Below, in pieces: positions 32,435 through 42,800 of a DNA stretch of 64,000 nt. Within the stretch, counting starts at the first letter, position 1. Every line of letters starts with the position of its first letter. A program made the translations under genes and the position numbers. The notes under the pieces are model-generated. The model saw only the letters and a list, made by a program, of their open reading frames with translations, had not been told where the DNA came from and made no database searches. This DNA is from Nonomuraea africana (GTDB lineage: Bacteria; Actinomycetota; Actinomycetes; Streptosporangiales; Streptosporangiaceae). The DNA lies in contig NZ_JADBEF010000001.1 of assembly GCF_014873535.1 (NCBI RefSeq), positions 9,114,001 to 9,178,000 of the forward strand, read 5' to 3'.

Positions 32435-35400
32435 ATGTCGGCCCTTGCCGCGGGGGACCCGCGCCAGCTGGGTGAGTACTGGCTCGCGGGCAGGCTCGGC
32501 CAGGGCGGGCAGGGCGTGGTCTACGACGCCTACGGACCCGAGGGGGAGCGGGTCGCCATCAAGGTGCTGCATCCCGGCTCGGGCGCCGAGCTGCGCAGGC
32601 GCTTCGCCAAGGAGGCGGCGGCCACCAGGAGCGTGGCGCAGTTCTGCACGGCCAGGGTGCTGGCCGTCGAGCTGGACGGCCAGCGGCCGTACATCGTCAG
32701 CGAGTACGTGGGAGGGCCGAGCCTGCGCAGAGCCGTCGACAGCGGCGGGCCCTACCGGGCCGACGAGCTGTACCGGCTGGCCACGGGGGTGGCGACGGCC
32801 CTGACGGCGATCCACGAGGCGGGGGTCATCCATCGCGACCTCAAGCCCGACAACGTGCTCATCGGACCCGACGGCCCTCGAGTGATCGACTTCGGGATCG
32901 CCCGCACCTCGGAGATGTCGCTGACGCCGACCGGCCACGTCGCGGGGACACCCGCGTTCATGGCGCCGGAGAGCGTCATCGGGCAGCGCTCGGGGCCTGC
33001 CGTCGACGTGTGGGCGTGGGGCGCGGTCACGCTGTTCGCCGCGACGGGGCGCGCGCCGTTCGACGGGGAGAACCTGGTCGCGCTCTACCACCAGATCCTC
33101 GCCCTCGACCCGGACGTGTCGGTGCTGGAGGAACCGCTGCGGACGCTGGTGTCGGCGGCCATGGCGAAGGACCAGGAGGCCAGGCCCACGGCTCGCTCGA
33201 TCCTGCTCGCGCTCGTGGGCGGCAGGGAGGAGACGGGGGCGCTGCTCGCCGAGGGAAGCAGGGCCGCGGAGCCGGTCGGCCGGCGTGCCGAGCCCGCCCC
33301 GCCGCCGCTCGAGACGGTCGCCGAGCAGGTCTACCAGCGGCTCTCGGCCGACGACCGGGCGGTGGTGCCGGAGATCATGCTGCGGATGGTCATGCCGGGG
33401 GAGGGCGCCGAGGACATGCTGAGGCGGATGTCCAGGCACGAGCTGGACGACCAGCCGCGGGCGAACAGGGTGCTGTCCGGATTCGCCCGCGCGGAGCTGG
33501 TGGTCGGCGACGGCGAGACGGTCTCGCTGGCCAACGCGGCCTTACTGCGGGCATGGCCGAGGATGCGGGAGTGGATCGAGGCCGACCGGGCGGGGCTGCG
33601 CCTGCACAGGCAGCTCGGCGAGGCCGCCGCCCGATGGGAGGCGAACGGGCGCAGGCCCGCCGACCTCTTCCAGGGCAGCGCGCTGGAGGCGTCGCTCGGC
33701 TGGGCGGCGACGGGGCGGCGGCACGCGACGCTCAACCTGGTCGAGAACGCCTTCCTCACCGCGAGCGCCGCTCTGGCCAGGGTGCGGGCCCGGCGCAGGG
33801 GACAGGTGTCGGCGGTGCTCGCCGTCCTGCTCGTCGTGGCGCTCGCGGCGACCGGGCTCGCCGTCCAGCAGCGAGGGGTGGCCGAGAGCCAGCGCGACAT
33901 CGCGGCGGCCAGGCAGACCGCGGCCAGGGCCGACCAGCTCAGGTCGGCCGATCCGGTGACCGCGATGCTGCTCAGCGTGGCCGCGTGGCGGCTCGCGCGG
34001 GTGCGGGAGGCGCGGGCGGCGGTCTACAGCTCGCTCGCCCAGCGCGAGCTGACGGTCAGGCCGCCGCCCAGGGTGACGGCGGACGCGCGGTTCGCGCTCG
34101 GCCGCTCGTTGCTGGTCGTCGACGCGGGGGTGGCGACGCTGTGGGACGGCTCCCGCCGTACGGGGCGGATCGAGGGAGTGGGCACGGACGTCAGGGCCGT
34201 CGCCCTGAGTCCCGACGGCCGGACGGTGGCCGTCGCGTCGAGCATCCGGGTCCGGTTGTGGGACGCGCTCACGGGACGGCCGGTCGGCGAGGCGTTCGGG
34301 GAGGGGGCGACCTGGATGGAGTTCGGGGCGGAGGGCGCGCTGCTCGCGGTCGTCACCTCCGCGCCCGCGGGCCAGGTCTGGCGGGTGCCCTCCCTCGCGA
34401 AGGTCGTCGAATGGCGGCGCGACGGACTGGAGCGGATCGCGCTGTCACCCGGTCTGTTCGCGCCGATGTTCCGCGGCGATCGTTTCGAGGTGTGGGACCG
34501 GACCGGCAGGCGATGGCGGGGAAGGGGCGGTGCCGTCGCCTTCGACGGGACGGGACGGACGCTGGCGGTGAGCCGCGACGGTGACGTGACCTTCCACGAC
34601 GCGGCCGGCGGGCGGGGCCTGGAGCGGGAGCCGCTGGAGGGTGTCGCGGCCCAGTGGGTGGGGTTCGCGGGCGGCGAGGTGCTCACCTACGACGGCGACG
34701 ACCACGTCGCGCTCTGGGACGAGGACGGCGCCACCCGCTTCTCCTACCGGCTCGCCGACGCCTCGCTCATGCCGAGCCTGCGGCTGGACGGCGCCAGGCT
34801 GAGCTACCTGCTCGGCGGCGGGGCGGTGGCCGTCCTGGACGTCGGCGAGCGGGCCGCGCCGATCGCGCGAGGGGTGGAGTCGGCCAGGTTCGGGCCGGGC
34901 GCGCGGCTGGTGGCCGCGCTGGCGGGCGACGGCCTGCACGTGGGGGACAGGCTGGTCGGCATGGACGCCGACGCGCTGGCCGTCAGCCCCGACGGCCGCA
35001 CGCTCGCCGCCGGGCTGCGCGACCCCGCCCGCGTGGTGTTCCTCGACACCGCCACCCTCCGGATCAGCGGACGGCTCGCCGTGCCGGACGCGATCTCGGT
35101 GGCGGGCCTCGCCTTCGCCCCTGACGGACGGACGCTCGCGGTGGTCCCCTGGTCGGGCGGGTTCGGCCGGGTGCGGCTCTGGGACGGGAAGGGACCCGCG
35201 CGCACGCTGCCGAGGACGGGCGGGGACGTGCTGGCCTTCAGCCCCGACGGCAGGGCCCTGGCGGTGGGCGGCAGGGACAACGCGCTCATCCCGCTGCCCT
35301 CGGGGCCCGTGGTGGCGCAGCCGTTCAGCCCCAGTGTTGACGGGGTGTCGGCGGTGGCGTTCAGTGAGGACAGCAGGATCATCGCGACGGGGTCCTTCGA

Positions 35401-35788
35401 GTCGGGCATCGACCTGTGGGACGCGCGCACCCTCGTCAGGGTCAGGCATCTCGCCACCGGCGGCGACGATGTCACGGCGCTGGCCTTCTCGCCACGAGAA
35501 GGGCTCCTGGCGGCAGGCAGCGGCGGCGGGGTGGTCCAGCTGTGGGACGTCGACAGGGGCGTGCCGTACGGGCTGCCGTACCCGGTGCACGCGGGCGCCG
35601 TCCTCGCGGTGGCCTTCGGCGCGGGTGGCGGCGAGCTGTACAGCGTCGGCGAGGACGGCGGCGTGCGTCGCCTCGCCGTCGACGTGGACCAGGCCGCGGC
35701 GGGCGTGTGCGCCCGCACGGGGCGCGGGCTGTCGGAGGAGGAATGGCGGCGTCTCATCCCCGAGGCGCCCTACCGCGAGGTGTGCTGA
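32435..35788 (+). CDS. Ser/Thr protein kinase fused to a STAND-like linker, membrane helix and WD40 repeats
   Basis: 1117 residues from ATG at 32435. Kinase domain at about 14-285: glycine loop GRLGQGGQGVVY, Lys43 in AIKV, HRDLKPDN at 133-140, DFG at 152-154, GTPAFMAPE. Residues about 290-450 resemble the C-terminal helical part of nSTAND1 proteins (VYQRLSADDRAVVPEIMLRM... LRAWPRMREWIEADR). One membrane helix follows near 458-480, then WD40-type beta repeats to the end (SPDGRTVAVASSIRVRLWD, FSPDGRALAVGG, LAAGSGGGVVQLWDVD). The kinase should face the cytosol and the repeats the outside. The stop overlaps the start of the next gene (TGATG). Confidence 0.9.
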   Translation: MSALAAGDPRQLGEYWLAGRLGQGGQGVVYDAYGPEGERVAIKVLHPGSGAELRRRFAKEAAATRSVAQFCTARVLAVELDGQRPYIVSEYVGGPSLRRAVDSGGPYRADELYRLATGVATALTAIHEAGVIHRDLKPDNVLIGPDGPRVIDFGIARTSEMSLTPTGHVAGTPAFMAPESVIGQRSGPAVDVWAWGAVTLFAATGRAPFDGENLVALYHQILALDPDVSVLEEPLRTLVSAAMAKDQEARPTARSILLALVGGREETGALLAEGSRAAEPVGRRAEPAPPPLETVAEQVYQRLSADDRAVVPEIMLRMVMPGEGAEDMLRRMSRHELDDQPRANRVLSGFARAELVVGDGETVSLANAALLRAWPRMREWIEADRAGLRLHRQLGEAAARWEANGRRPADLFQGSALEASLGWAATGRRHATLNLVENAFLTASAALARVRARRRGQVSAVLAVLLVVALAATGLAVQQRGVAESQRDIAAARQTAARADQLRSADPVTAMLLSVAAWRLARVREARAAVYSSLAQRELTVRPPPRVTADARFALGRSLLVVDAGVATLWDGSRRTGRIEGVGTDVRAVALSPDGRTVAVASSIRVRLWDALTGRPVGEAFGEGATWMEFGAEGALLAVVTSAPAGQVWRVPSLAKVVEWRRDGLERIALSPGLFAPMFRGDRFEVWDRTGRRWRGRGGAVAFDGTGRTLAVSRDGDVTFHDAAGGRGLEREPLEGVAAQWVGFAGGEVLTYDGDDHVALWDEDGATRFSYRLADASLMPSLRLDGARLSYLLGGGAVAVLDVGERAAPIARGVESARFGPGARLVAALAGDGLHVGDRLVGMDADALAVSPDGRTLAAGLRDPARVVFLDTATLRISGRLAVPDAISVAGLAFAPDGRTLAVVPWSGGFGRVRLWDGKGPARTLPRTGGDVLAFSPDGRALAVGGRDNALIPLPSGPVVAQPFSPSVDGVSAVAFSEDSRIIATGSFESGIDLWDARTLVRVRHLATGGDDVTALAFSPREGLLAAGSGGGVVQLWDVDRGVPYGLPYPVHAGAVLAVAFGAGGGELYSVGEDGGVRRLAVDVDQAAAGVCARTGRGLSEEEWRRLIPEAPYREVC

Positions 35789-36702
35789 TGATCTTATGGA
35801 GGGCTTCGCCCGAGATCGTGTCCGTGGAGATCGAACCCGACCCCGCCGCGCCGGGCCAGCGGGTGAGCGTGGTCGTGGTGACCACCGACGCCCGCTCGGT
35901 GGCGGGGACGCTCGGGCGGGAGGAGCTGCGCTTCGACAGGGCCGAGTCGTCGCCGAACGAGCAGGCGTGGCGGGCCGTCCATCAGCTGCCCCGAGACGCG
36001 GAGCCGGCCGAGTGGACGGTCACCGTCACGGCGGGCGGGGCCGTCGCGGAGGAGCCCTTCACGGTCGGCGCGGCGGGAGTGAGCCGGATCACCGGTTTCG
36101 TCGTCACGCCCACGTCGGTGGACGACGGCGCGGAGATCCTCACCTTCACCGGACGGCTGGCGACGGAGTCGGCCGAACGGGTGGTGGCCGTGCAGTTCCG
36201 GCCGGAGATCGACCTGGCCTGGCGCGACGTGGTCTTCGCCGAGGCGGGGGAGCGCGGCCGGTTCGAGGCCAGGGCCCAGGCAATGGAGACGGGGCGGTGG
36301 CGGGCCAGGCTGCGCGGCACGGCGCCCGCCACCAGCGAGGAGGTCAGGGTGTTCGTGGCGCGCGGGCTCAAGCGCTCCAGGTTCGTCGGGTACGCGGTGA
36401 CGCCCAGCACGGTGAGCCAGGGCCGCGCCGTCACGCACACGGGACGGCTGCAGTGGGAGAAGAGCAGGAACGCCGCGGGGAAGATCACCAAGTGGCGGAG
36501 CCCCGGCACGCAGCCCGTGAGCTCGGAGTACGGCGCGAGCAGGTCGAGCTACGCCAGGAAGGCGGGCGGGACGACCCAGAGCAACGGCCGGTTCGTGATC
36601 TCCACGCCGGTGTCGAAGAGCGGGTACTGGAAGGTGACGTTCGGCGGCGCGGGCGGCTTCGGCGGCGCGGAGAGCGGCGGCAGGAAGGTCACCGCCGGCT
36701 GA
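35788..36702 (+). CDS. Ig-like repeat protein coupled to the kinase
   Basis: 304 residues, no signal peptide or membrane helix. It appears built of three beta-sandwich repeats: one at about 5-95, one beginning SRITGFVVTPTSVDDG near 97, and one beginning SRFVGYAVTPSTVSQG near 196. The repeat is shared with the secreted protein at 61063. The ATG overlaps the kinase stop, and its own stop is immediately followed by the helicase ATG with no gap. Possibly the ligand, scaffold or substrate of the kinase; no catalytic motif is seen. Confidence 0.7.
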   Translation: MILWRASPEIVSVEIEPDPAAPGQRVSVVVVTTDARSVAGTLGREELRFDRAESSPNEQAWRAVHQLPRDAEPAEWTVTVTAGGAVAEEPFTVGAAGVSRITGFVVTPTSVDDGAEILTFTGRLATESAERVVAVQFRPEIDLAWRDVVFAEAGERGRFEARAQAMETGRWRARLRGTAPATSEEVRVFVARGLKRSRFVGYAVTPSTVSQGRAVTHTGRLQWEKSRNAAGKITKWRSPGTQPVSSEYGASRSSYARKAGGTTQSNGRFVISTPVSKSGYWKVTFGGAGGFGGAESGGRKVTAG

Positions 36703-38847
36703 ATGTCACAGCCGCGTGATTGGATCCTCTGCGTGGAGGCATCCGTCGAGCAACTGGTGTACGTCAGAGAGGACGAATACACCGTCGCCCGCCTGAGCAG
36801 CGAGACCGCGGCAGGTTTCGTCGCCTCGGGCCGGGCGCTGGCCGGCGTGCAGCCCGGCGAGACGCTGCGCCTGGCGGGTGAGTGGGCCGAGCATCCCACC
36901 TACGGCAAGCGCTTCGCGGTCACCGCCTGCGAGCGCATCGTGCCCGCCACCGTCCACGCCATCCAGCTCTACCTCGGCTCGGGCCTGATCCGCGGCATCG
37001 GCCCCCGCCTGGCGCAGGCGATCGTCGGCCACTTCGGCGAGGCCACGCTGACCGTGATCGACACCGCGCCCGAGCGGCTCACCGAGGTCATCAACATCGG
37101 CCCGGCCCGCCAGGCGCAGATCGTCGAGGCCTGGCGCGAGCAGAAGGCGGTCGCCGCGCTGATGGTGGTGCTGCAGGGGTTCGGGGTCAGCCCGCTGCTC
37201 GCCGCCAAGATCTACCAGGTCTACGGGCCCGCGTCGGCCGAGGTCCTGGCCGCCGACCCCTACCAGCTCATCGGCCAGGTCAGGGGCATCGCCTTCGGCA
37301 CCGCTGACAAGATCGCCCTGCAGTCGGGGGTGCCCGAGCGCAGCCCCCAGCGGATCAAGGCGGCGATCATGGACGGTCTGGAGTCGGCGGCGGCCCGTGA
37401 CGGCCACTGCTTCCTGCCGCTGCCCGCCCTGGTCGCGCGCACCGCCGCCCGGCTGGAGCTCGAGGAGGAGCTGGTCGGCCGGCTGGTCGACGCCCTGCTC
37501 GCCGAGCGCAGGGTGGTCGTCGAGGAGAGCGAGACCGACCTGGTCGTCTACGCCAAGGAGCACCACAGCCGCGAGGCCAAGCTGGCCGCGCTGCTGGCCG
37601 GGCTCCTCACCGCCCGCTCGACCCTGCCGCTGCGGCCCTTCAGCGACGACCCGGGGTTGCACGACGACCAGCGGGCGGCCGTGACCATGGCGCTGACGAG
37701 CACGGTCTCTGTGCTCACCGGCGGCCCCGGCTGCGGCAAGAGCCACACGGTGAAGGTGATCGCGGCGACCGTGCGGGCGATGGGCGGCAGCGTCACCCTC
37801 TGCGCGCCGACGGGCAAGGCGGCCAAGCGGCTGTCGGAGCTGACCGGGCTGCCCGCCACCACCGTGCACCGCATGCTGGCCGTCCAGCCCGATCCCGACA
37901 AGCTGTTCGACGAGACCCCTGCCCAGGCCGATCTGATCGTGGTCGACGAGGCCTCCATGCTCGACCTCCATCTGGCCACCAGGTTGTGCTCGGCGATCTC
38001 TCCCGGCAGCCATCTGCTGCTGGTCGGCGACAGCGACCAGCTGCCCAGCATCGGGCCCGGCAGCGTCCTGGCCGACCTGCTCGCCGTCGAGGCGGTGCCC
38101 CGCATGCGGCTGACCCACGTCTTCCGCCAGGCCGAGGGCAGCGGCATCATCCAGGCCGCGCACCAGATCAGGGGCGGCGCCGTCCCCTTCACGCCGGGCG
38201 GCGGCGGGTTCTGGTTCGAGGAGCTCGACGATCCGGCGGCGGTGGCCGCACGGGTCGTCCACCTGGCGACCGAGGCGATCCCCGCCAAGCAGAAGGTCAG
38301 GCCCGACCAGGTCCAGGTGCTGTGCCCCATGCGCAAGGGCACGGCGGGCACCGCCGAGATCGGGCGGCTGATCCAGGAGCGGCTCAACCCCGCCCGCGAG
38401 GGCGTGGCGGAGCACTGGTCGGGCGCGTCGGTCTTCAGGGTGGGCGACCGGGTCATGCCGATCCGCAACAACTACGACAAGGGCGTCTTCAACGGCGAGA
38501 CGGGCACGGTGGTCGCGCTCAAGCAGGACGACAGAGTGGTCGAGGTGCGCATCGACGACGGCGACACGGTTTCCTACGCCTTCGACGAGCTCGACGATCT
38601 CACCCACGCCTACGCGATCAGCGTGCACAGGTCGCAGGGCAGCGAGTACCCGTTCGTGGTCGCGCCGCTCGTGGTCGAGGCGGGCGGGGTGATGCTGCGC
38701 CGCAGGCTGCTCTACACGCTGGTCACCAGGGCGAAGGCCTGGGTCGTGCTGGTGGGGCAGCGCGAGGCGCTCGAGCTGGCCGTCGCCAGGCTCGGCCGGC
38801 GCCGCAACACCGGGCTGTCCCGCCGCCTCGCCGCCGCCCTCGGCTGA
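36703..38847 (+). CDS. recD2: RecD2-type SF1B DNA helicase
   Basis: 714 residues, normal for RecD2. An N-terminal domain and helix-hairpin-helix motifs (GLIRGIGPRLAQAIVGHFG, about 97-115) are followed by the helicase: Walker A GGPGCGKSHT near 340, GKAAKRLSELTG motif Ia, Walker B VVDEASMLD near 413, DSDQLPSIGPG, and the C-terminal AYAISVHRSQGSEYP motif. A 5'-3' helicase acting on DNA, independent of RecBC. The ATG follows the upstream stop directly (TGA ATG), implying coupled translation with the Ig-like protein and kinase. Confidence 0.95.
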   Translation: MSQPRDWILCVEASVEQLVYVREDEYTVARLSSETAAGFVASGRALAGVQPGETLRLAGEWAEHPTYGKRFAVTACERIVPATVHAIQLYLGSGLIRGIGPRLAQAIVGHFGEATLTVIDTAPERLTEVINIGPARQAQIVEAWREQKAVAALMVVLQGFGVSPLLAAKIYQVYGPASAEVLAADPYQLIGQVRGIAFGTADKIALQSGVPERSPQRIKAAIMDGLESAAARDGHCFLPLPALVARTAARLELEEELVGRLVDALLAERRVVVEESETDLVVYAKEHHSREAKLAALLAGLLTARSTLPLRPFSDDPGLHDDQRAAVTMALTSTVSVLTGGPGCGKSHTVKVIAATVRAMGGSVTLCAPTGKAAKRLSELTGLPATTVHRMLAVQPDPDKLFDETPAQADLIVVDEASMLDLHLATRLCSAISPGSHLLLVGDSDQLPSIGPGSVLADLLAVEAVPRMRLTHVFRQAEGSGIIQAAHQIRGGAVPFTPGGGGFWFEELDDPAAVAARVVHLATEAIPAKQKVRPDQVQVLCPMRKGTAGTAEIGRLIQERLNPAREGVAEHWSGASVFRVGDRVMPIRNNYDKGVFNGETGTVVALKQDDRVVEVRIDDGDTVSYAFDELDDLTHAYAISVHRSQGSEYPFVVAPLVVEAGGVMLRRRLLYTLVTRAKAWVVLVGQREALELAVARLGRRRNTGLSRRLAAALG

Positions 38848-38893
38848 CGGGCGGCTGGATCGGGCACCTGGCGGGGGTTCCTACGATGGTGCG

Positions 38894-39769
38894 GTGAGGA
38901 TGCTCGACAAGCGGGAGTGGCAGGCCAGGGCCGAGGCGCACCAGCGGCGGGTCGACGTCTGGGTCGGGCCGCACCTCGACCGTCGCCAGGCCGGCACGCC
39001 CCATCCGGTGGAGGACTTCCTCTTCGACTACTACGGCTACCGTCCAGGACGGCTGCGCAGGTGGCATCCGGGGGCGGGCGTGGTGCTGGCCGGGGCGCGC
39101 GGCTACGGCGCCGACTACCTCGACACCGACGGGGGCGCCACCCTCGACGTGGACCGGCTGCTCGCCAAGCGGCGGGCGATGGTCGAATGGACCGCCGCGC
39201 TGCTGTCGGCGACCGCGTCACGGCAGGGACACTTCGGCTGCTTCGGCATGCACGAGTGGGCCATGGTCTACAAGCTCCCCGCCGACGAGGTACGGCACGC
39301 CACACAGCCGCTGCGCATGCCGCCCGAGGAGATCGCCGCCGTCGTGGAGCGCAGGGGAGCGCGGTGCAGCCACTTCGACGCGTTCAGGTTCTTCACCGAG
39401 GCCGCCAGGCCGCTCAACACGCTGCACCCGACCCGCGAACGGCAGGCGGAGCTGGAGCAGCCCGGCTGCCTGCACGCCAACATGGACCTCTACAAGTGGG
39501 CCTACAAGCTCTCCCCGCTCGTGCCGAGCGAGCTGGTCGCCGACTGCTTCGAGCTGGCGCGCGACATCAGGACCCTCGACATGCGGGCCAGCCCCTACGA
39601 CCTGAGCGCCCTGGGCCACGAGCCGGTGCCGATCGAGACGCCTGAGGGACGCGTGATCTACGCGGCGGCGCAGCGGGGCTTCGCCGAGCGGGCCGCGCCC
39701 CTGCGCCGTGCGCTCCTCGACCTGTGCCGGCGGCTCCTCGACGGCGTGCGCGTGCCGACCGGCGCATGA
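38894..39769 (+). CDS. 3-methyladenine DNA glycosylase-like protein (actinobacterial type)
   Basis: 291 residues from GTG at 38894. The sequence HPVEDFLFDYYGYRPGRLRRWHPG and HFGCFGMHEWAMVYK are characteristic of a conserved actinobacterial family that databases label 3-methyladenine DNA glycosylase. I see no classic HhH-GPD glycosylase motif, so the activity is only a label. It lies 46 bases after the RecD2 gene, and the pair may act together in DNA maintenance. Confidence 0.6.
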   Translation: MRMLDKREWQARAEAHQRRVDVWVGPHLDRRQAGTPHPVEDFLFDYYGYRPGRLRRWHPGAGVVLAGARGYGADYLDTDGGATLDVDRLLAKRRAMVEWTAALLSATASRQGHFGCFGMHEWAMVYKLPADEVRHATQPLRMPPEEIAAVVERRGARCSHFDAFRFFTEAARPLNTLHPTRERQAELEQPGCLHANMDLYKWAYKLSPLVPSELVADCFELARDIRTLDMRASPYDLSALGHEPVPIETPEGRVIYAAAQRGFAERAAPLRRALLDLCRRLLDGVRVPTGA

Positions 39770-39804
39770 CCGTGCGCCGCGCCGGGTGATTAAGGTCGGA
39801 CAGC

Positions 39805-42800
39805 GTGGATATTCGCGTACTCGGCCCCGTCGAGGTGTGGGACGGCGGGGCGGCGGTCCCACTGGGCGGAGCGCAGCAGCGGTGCGTGGTCGGGTTGCTC
39901 GCCGCGCACCACGGCGCCGCCGTGTCCCTGGACAGGCTGAGCGCCGCGCTGTGGGAGGGCGAGCCGCCGAAGACCGCCAAGACCATCGTCCAGGGGCACG
40001 TGTCGCAGCTGCGCAAGCTCGTGGGCGACCGGATCCGCAGCTCAACGGCGGGCTATTCGCTCGCCGTACCGGCCGAGCAGGTGGATCTGGGCAGGTTCAG
40101 AGCCGCACTGGCTCGAGGCCGGGCGGCGGCGCGCCCCGAGGACGCGGTGCACGCGTGGGCGCGGGCGCTCGGCCAATGGCGCGGGCAGCCGCTGGAGGGC
40201 GTCGGCACGGCGTGGGTGGATCAGCGCGTGCGCGTCCCGCTGCTGGAGGCGCGGTGGGAGCTGCTGGAGGAGTACGCGGCCGCGCTCATCGAACTCGGCA
40301 GGCACGCCGAGGTTCCAGGACTGCTCCACGAGCTCAGGGACGAGCAGCCGTTCAGGGAGACGCCCCACGCGCTGACGATGACCGCGCTGTGGCACGGCGG
40401 GCGCACGACCGACGCCATGGAGCTGTTCCGCGTGGTCCAGCGCCTGTTCGCGACCGAGCTCGGCATCGATCCCGGCCCCCGGCTGCGCGATCTCCACCAG
40501 CGCGTCCTGGAGGGCGAGCGGCCGGGGCGCGCCTCGGTACCGCGGCAGCTGCCGCTGGACGTCGCGGACTTCGTGGGGCGCGAGGCCGAGGCCGACCATG
40601 TGGCCGGGCTCCTCGGCGACCCGCCCGCGATCGTCGTGGTGACCGGCGTGGCGGGCGCGGGCAAGTCGGCGCTGGCCACCCGGGTGGGTCACCGGGTGGC
40701 CGGCCGCTTCCCCGATGGTCAGCTGCACGTCGACCTCAACGGCTACGCCCAGGGCGACCCCGCGACGCCCGAACGGGTGCTGCCCAGGCTTCTGCGCGCG
40801 CTCGGCGTGCCCGCCGCCGACATCCCCGCCAGTGTCGCCGAGCAGCTCGACCTCTACCGCTCGGCGCTGGCCGGGCGGCGGGTGCTGGTCCTGCTCGACA
40901 ACGCCTCCAGCGCGGACCAGGTGCGACCGCTGCTTCCCGGCGGCGCGGCTTGCGCTGTGCTGGTCACCAGCCGCGACGCACTACGCGGCCTGGTGGCGCT
41001 GCAGGGGGCGCGGAGCGTGACGCTCGGCCCGCTCGATCCCGAGGCGGCCCGCGATCTGCTGGCCGCCGTCGTCGGCCCCGCCCATGTGCTCGCCGACCCC
41101 TCGGCCACGGCGGAAATGGCCGAGCTCTGCGGCCATCTGCCGCTGGCGCTGCGCATCGCGGGCGCCAACCTGACGGGGCGGCCCGATCGCGACGTCCGCA
41201 GGTACGTCGAGGACCTTCACGCCGACCGCTGGAGCACGCTGGCCGTCGAAGGGGATCCGCGGGCGGCCGTCGCCACGGCCTTCGGCCACTCCTATGCCGC
41301 GCTCACCCCTGACGCCCGCGTGCTGTTCCGCAGGTTCGGCCTGATCGCCTGCCGCGACTTCACCGCGCGCTCCGCCGCCCGCCTCGCGCAGGCCCACCCC
41401 CGCACGGCGGCGCGGCTGATCGGCGGGCTCGCCACCGCCCACCTGGTCGAGGAGCACGCCCCCGGCCGCTACCGCCTGCACGACCTGGTCCGGCTGTACG
41501 CGCGTCGGCAGGCCACGGCCGAGGACGAGGCGGCCGCCGCCCGGCTGCGGGCCTACTACCTGCACACCTCCAGGGCCGTGGCGGCCGTGCTCGCCCCCAG
41601 CATCGAGCTGCTCCCGCTCACGCACGACGACCTGCCGCCCGACGCGGAGCCGATCTCCGGCCCCGACGCCGCGGTGGAATGGCTGGAGGCCGAGCAGCAC
41701 AATCTGCTCGCCGTCATCGACGACGCGGCCGAGCACGGCGGCAGCCGTACGGCATGGCGGCTGGTCGAGCCGATGCGGGCCTTCCTGGACGGCAGGTTCC
41801 CCGCTGACCTGATCGGCTCGCTGGCCCGCCGGGCCCTGGCGTCAGCGCAGGAGGCGGGCGACCTCGAAGGGCAGGGCAGCATGCACCACACGCTGGCCAA
41901 CACGCTCTTCGTGCTGAACCGCCCCAGGGAGGCCCTCGAGGAGTACGAGCGCGCGTCGGCCCGCTACCGGGAGACCGGCTGGACGCCGGGAGTCATGCTG
42001 ACGCTGAGCAACCTCGCCTCCGCCCATGCCAACCTCGGCGACTTCCGCACCGCGACCGGCTACTACCGGCAGGTCGCCGACGGCTGGACGGCGCCGTCGA
42101 TGAGACTCGCCACGACGCTGGAGAACCACGCGCTCGTGCTGCACTGGCAGGGGCGGGCGAAGGAGGCGCGCACCCAGCAGGAGCGCGCCATCGCCATGCG
42201 CGAAGAGCTCGACACCTCGCCACTGTGGCAGGCGAGGGCCCTGTCCATCCTGGCCGACGTCCATGTCTCGCTCGGCGACCTCGACCGGGCCATGGACCTG
42301 CTCGACCGGTCTCGCGAGTGGTCGGAGCGCTTCGAGCCGGGCGCCCAGCTGGCGGCGCTGTTGTCCAGCGTGGCGATGATCAGGCACGAGCGGGGTGACG
42401 CGGCAGGCGCCGCCGAGGCCGCGCGGCAGGCCGTGCGGGCGGCCGTCGGGGGCGGGTTGACGGGCGAGCACGATGAGGCACGCAGCACCCTCGCCAGGGT
42501 GGACGACTCGATCGACGTCGAGGAGCGCTGCGCGATGCTGCGGGAGGTGCTCGCCTCCTACGAGGAGCGGACGCAGACGCATCTGAAGACGAGGATCCGC
42601 CTCGGGCTGGCCACGCTGCTCCTGCGCGCCTCGTCGCACGAGGAGGCCACGAAGGAGGCGGGCATCGCTCTCGACCAGGCTGGGCAGTACGGCCTGCGCA
42701 GGCTGGAGGGGCAGGCGCGCACCCTGCTCGCCCGCGTCCATACCGGCGACGGGCAGCCAGGGCAGGGCCTCGACCACGCCCTGCGGGCCGTCCGGCTGCA

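Noticed and set aside
36706..38628. 640-codon open frame on the minus strand
   Set aside because: It is antisense to the well-supported RecD2 helicase; the composition (Gly, Arg, Asp, His) is that of a GC-rich shadow frame and no motif is present.
36703..38847. Part of a RecBCD complex
   Set aside because: No recB or recC nearby, and the N-terminal HhH region is that of RecD2, which works without RecBC.
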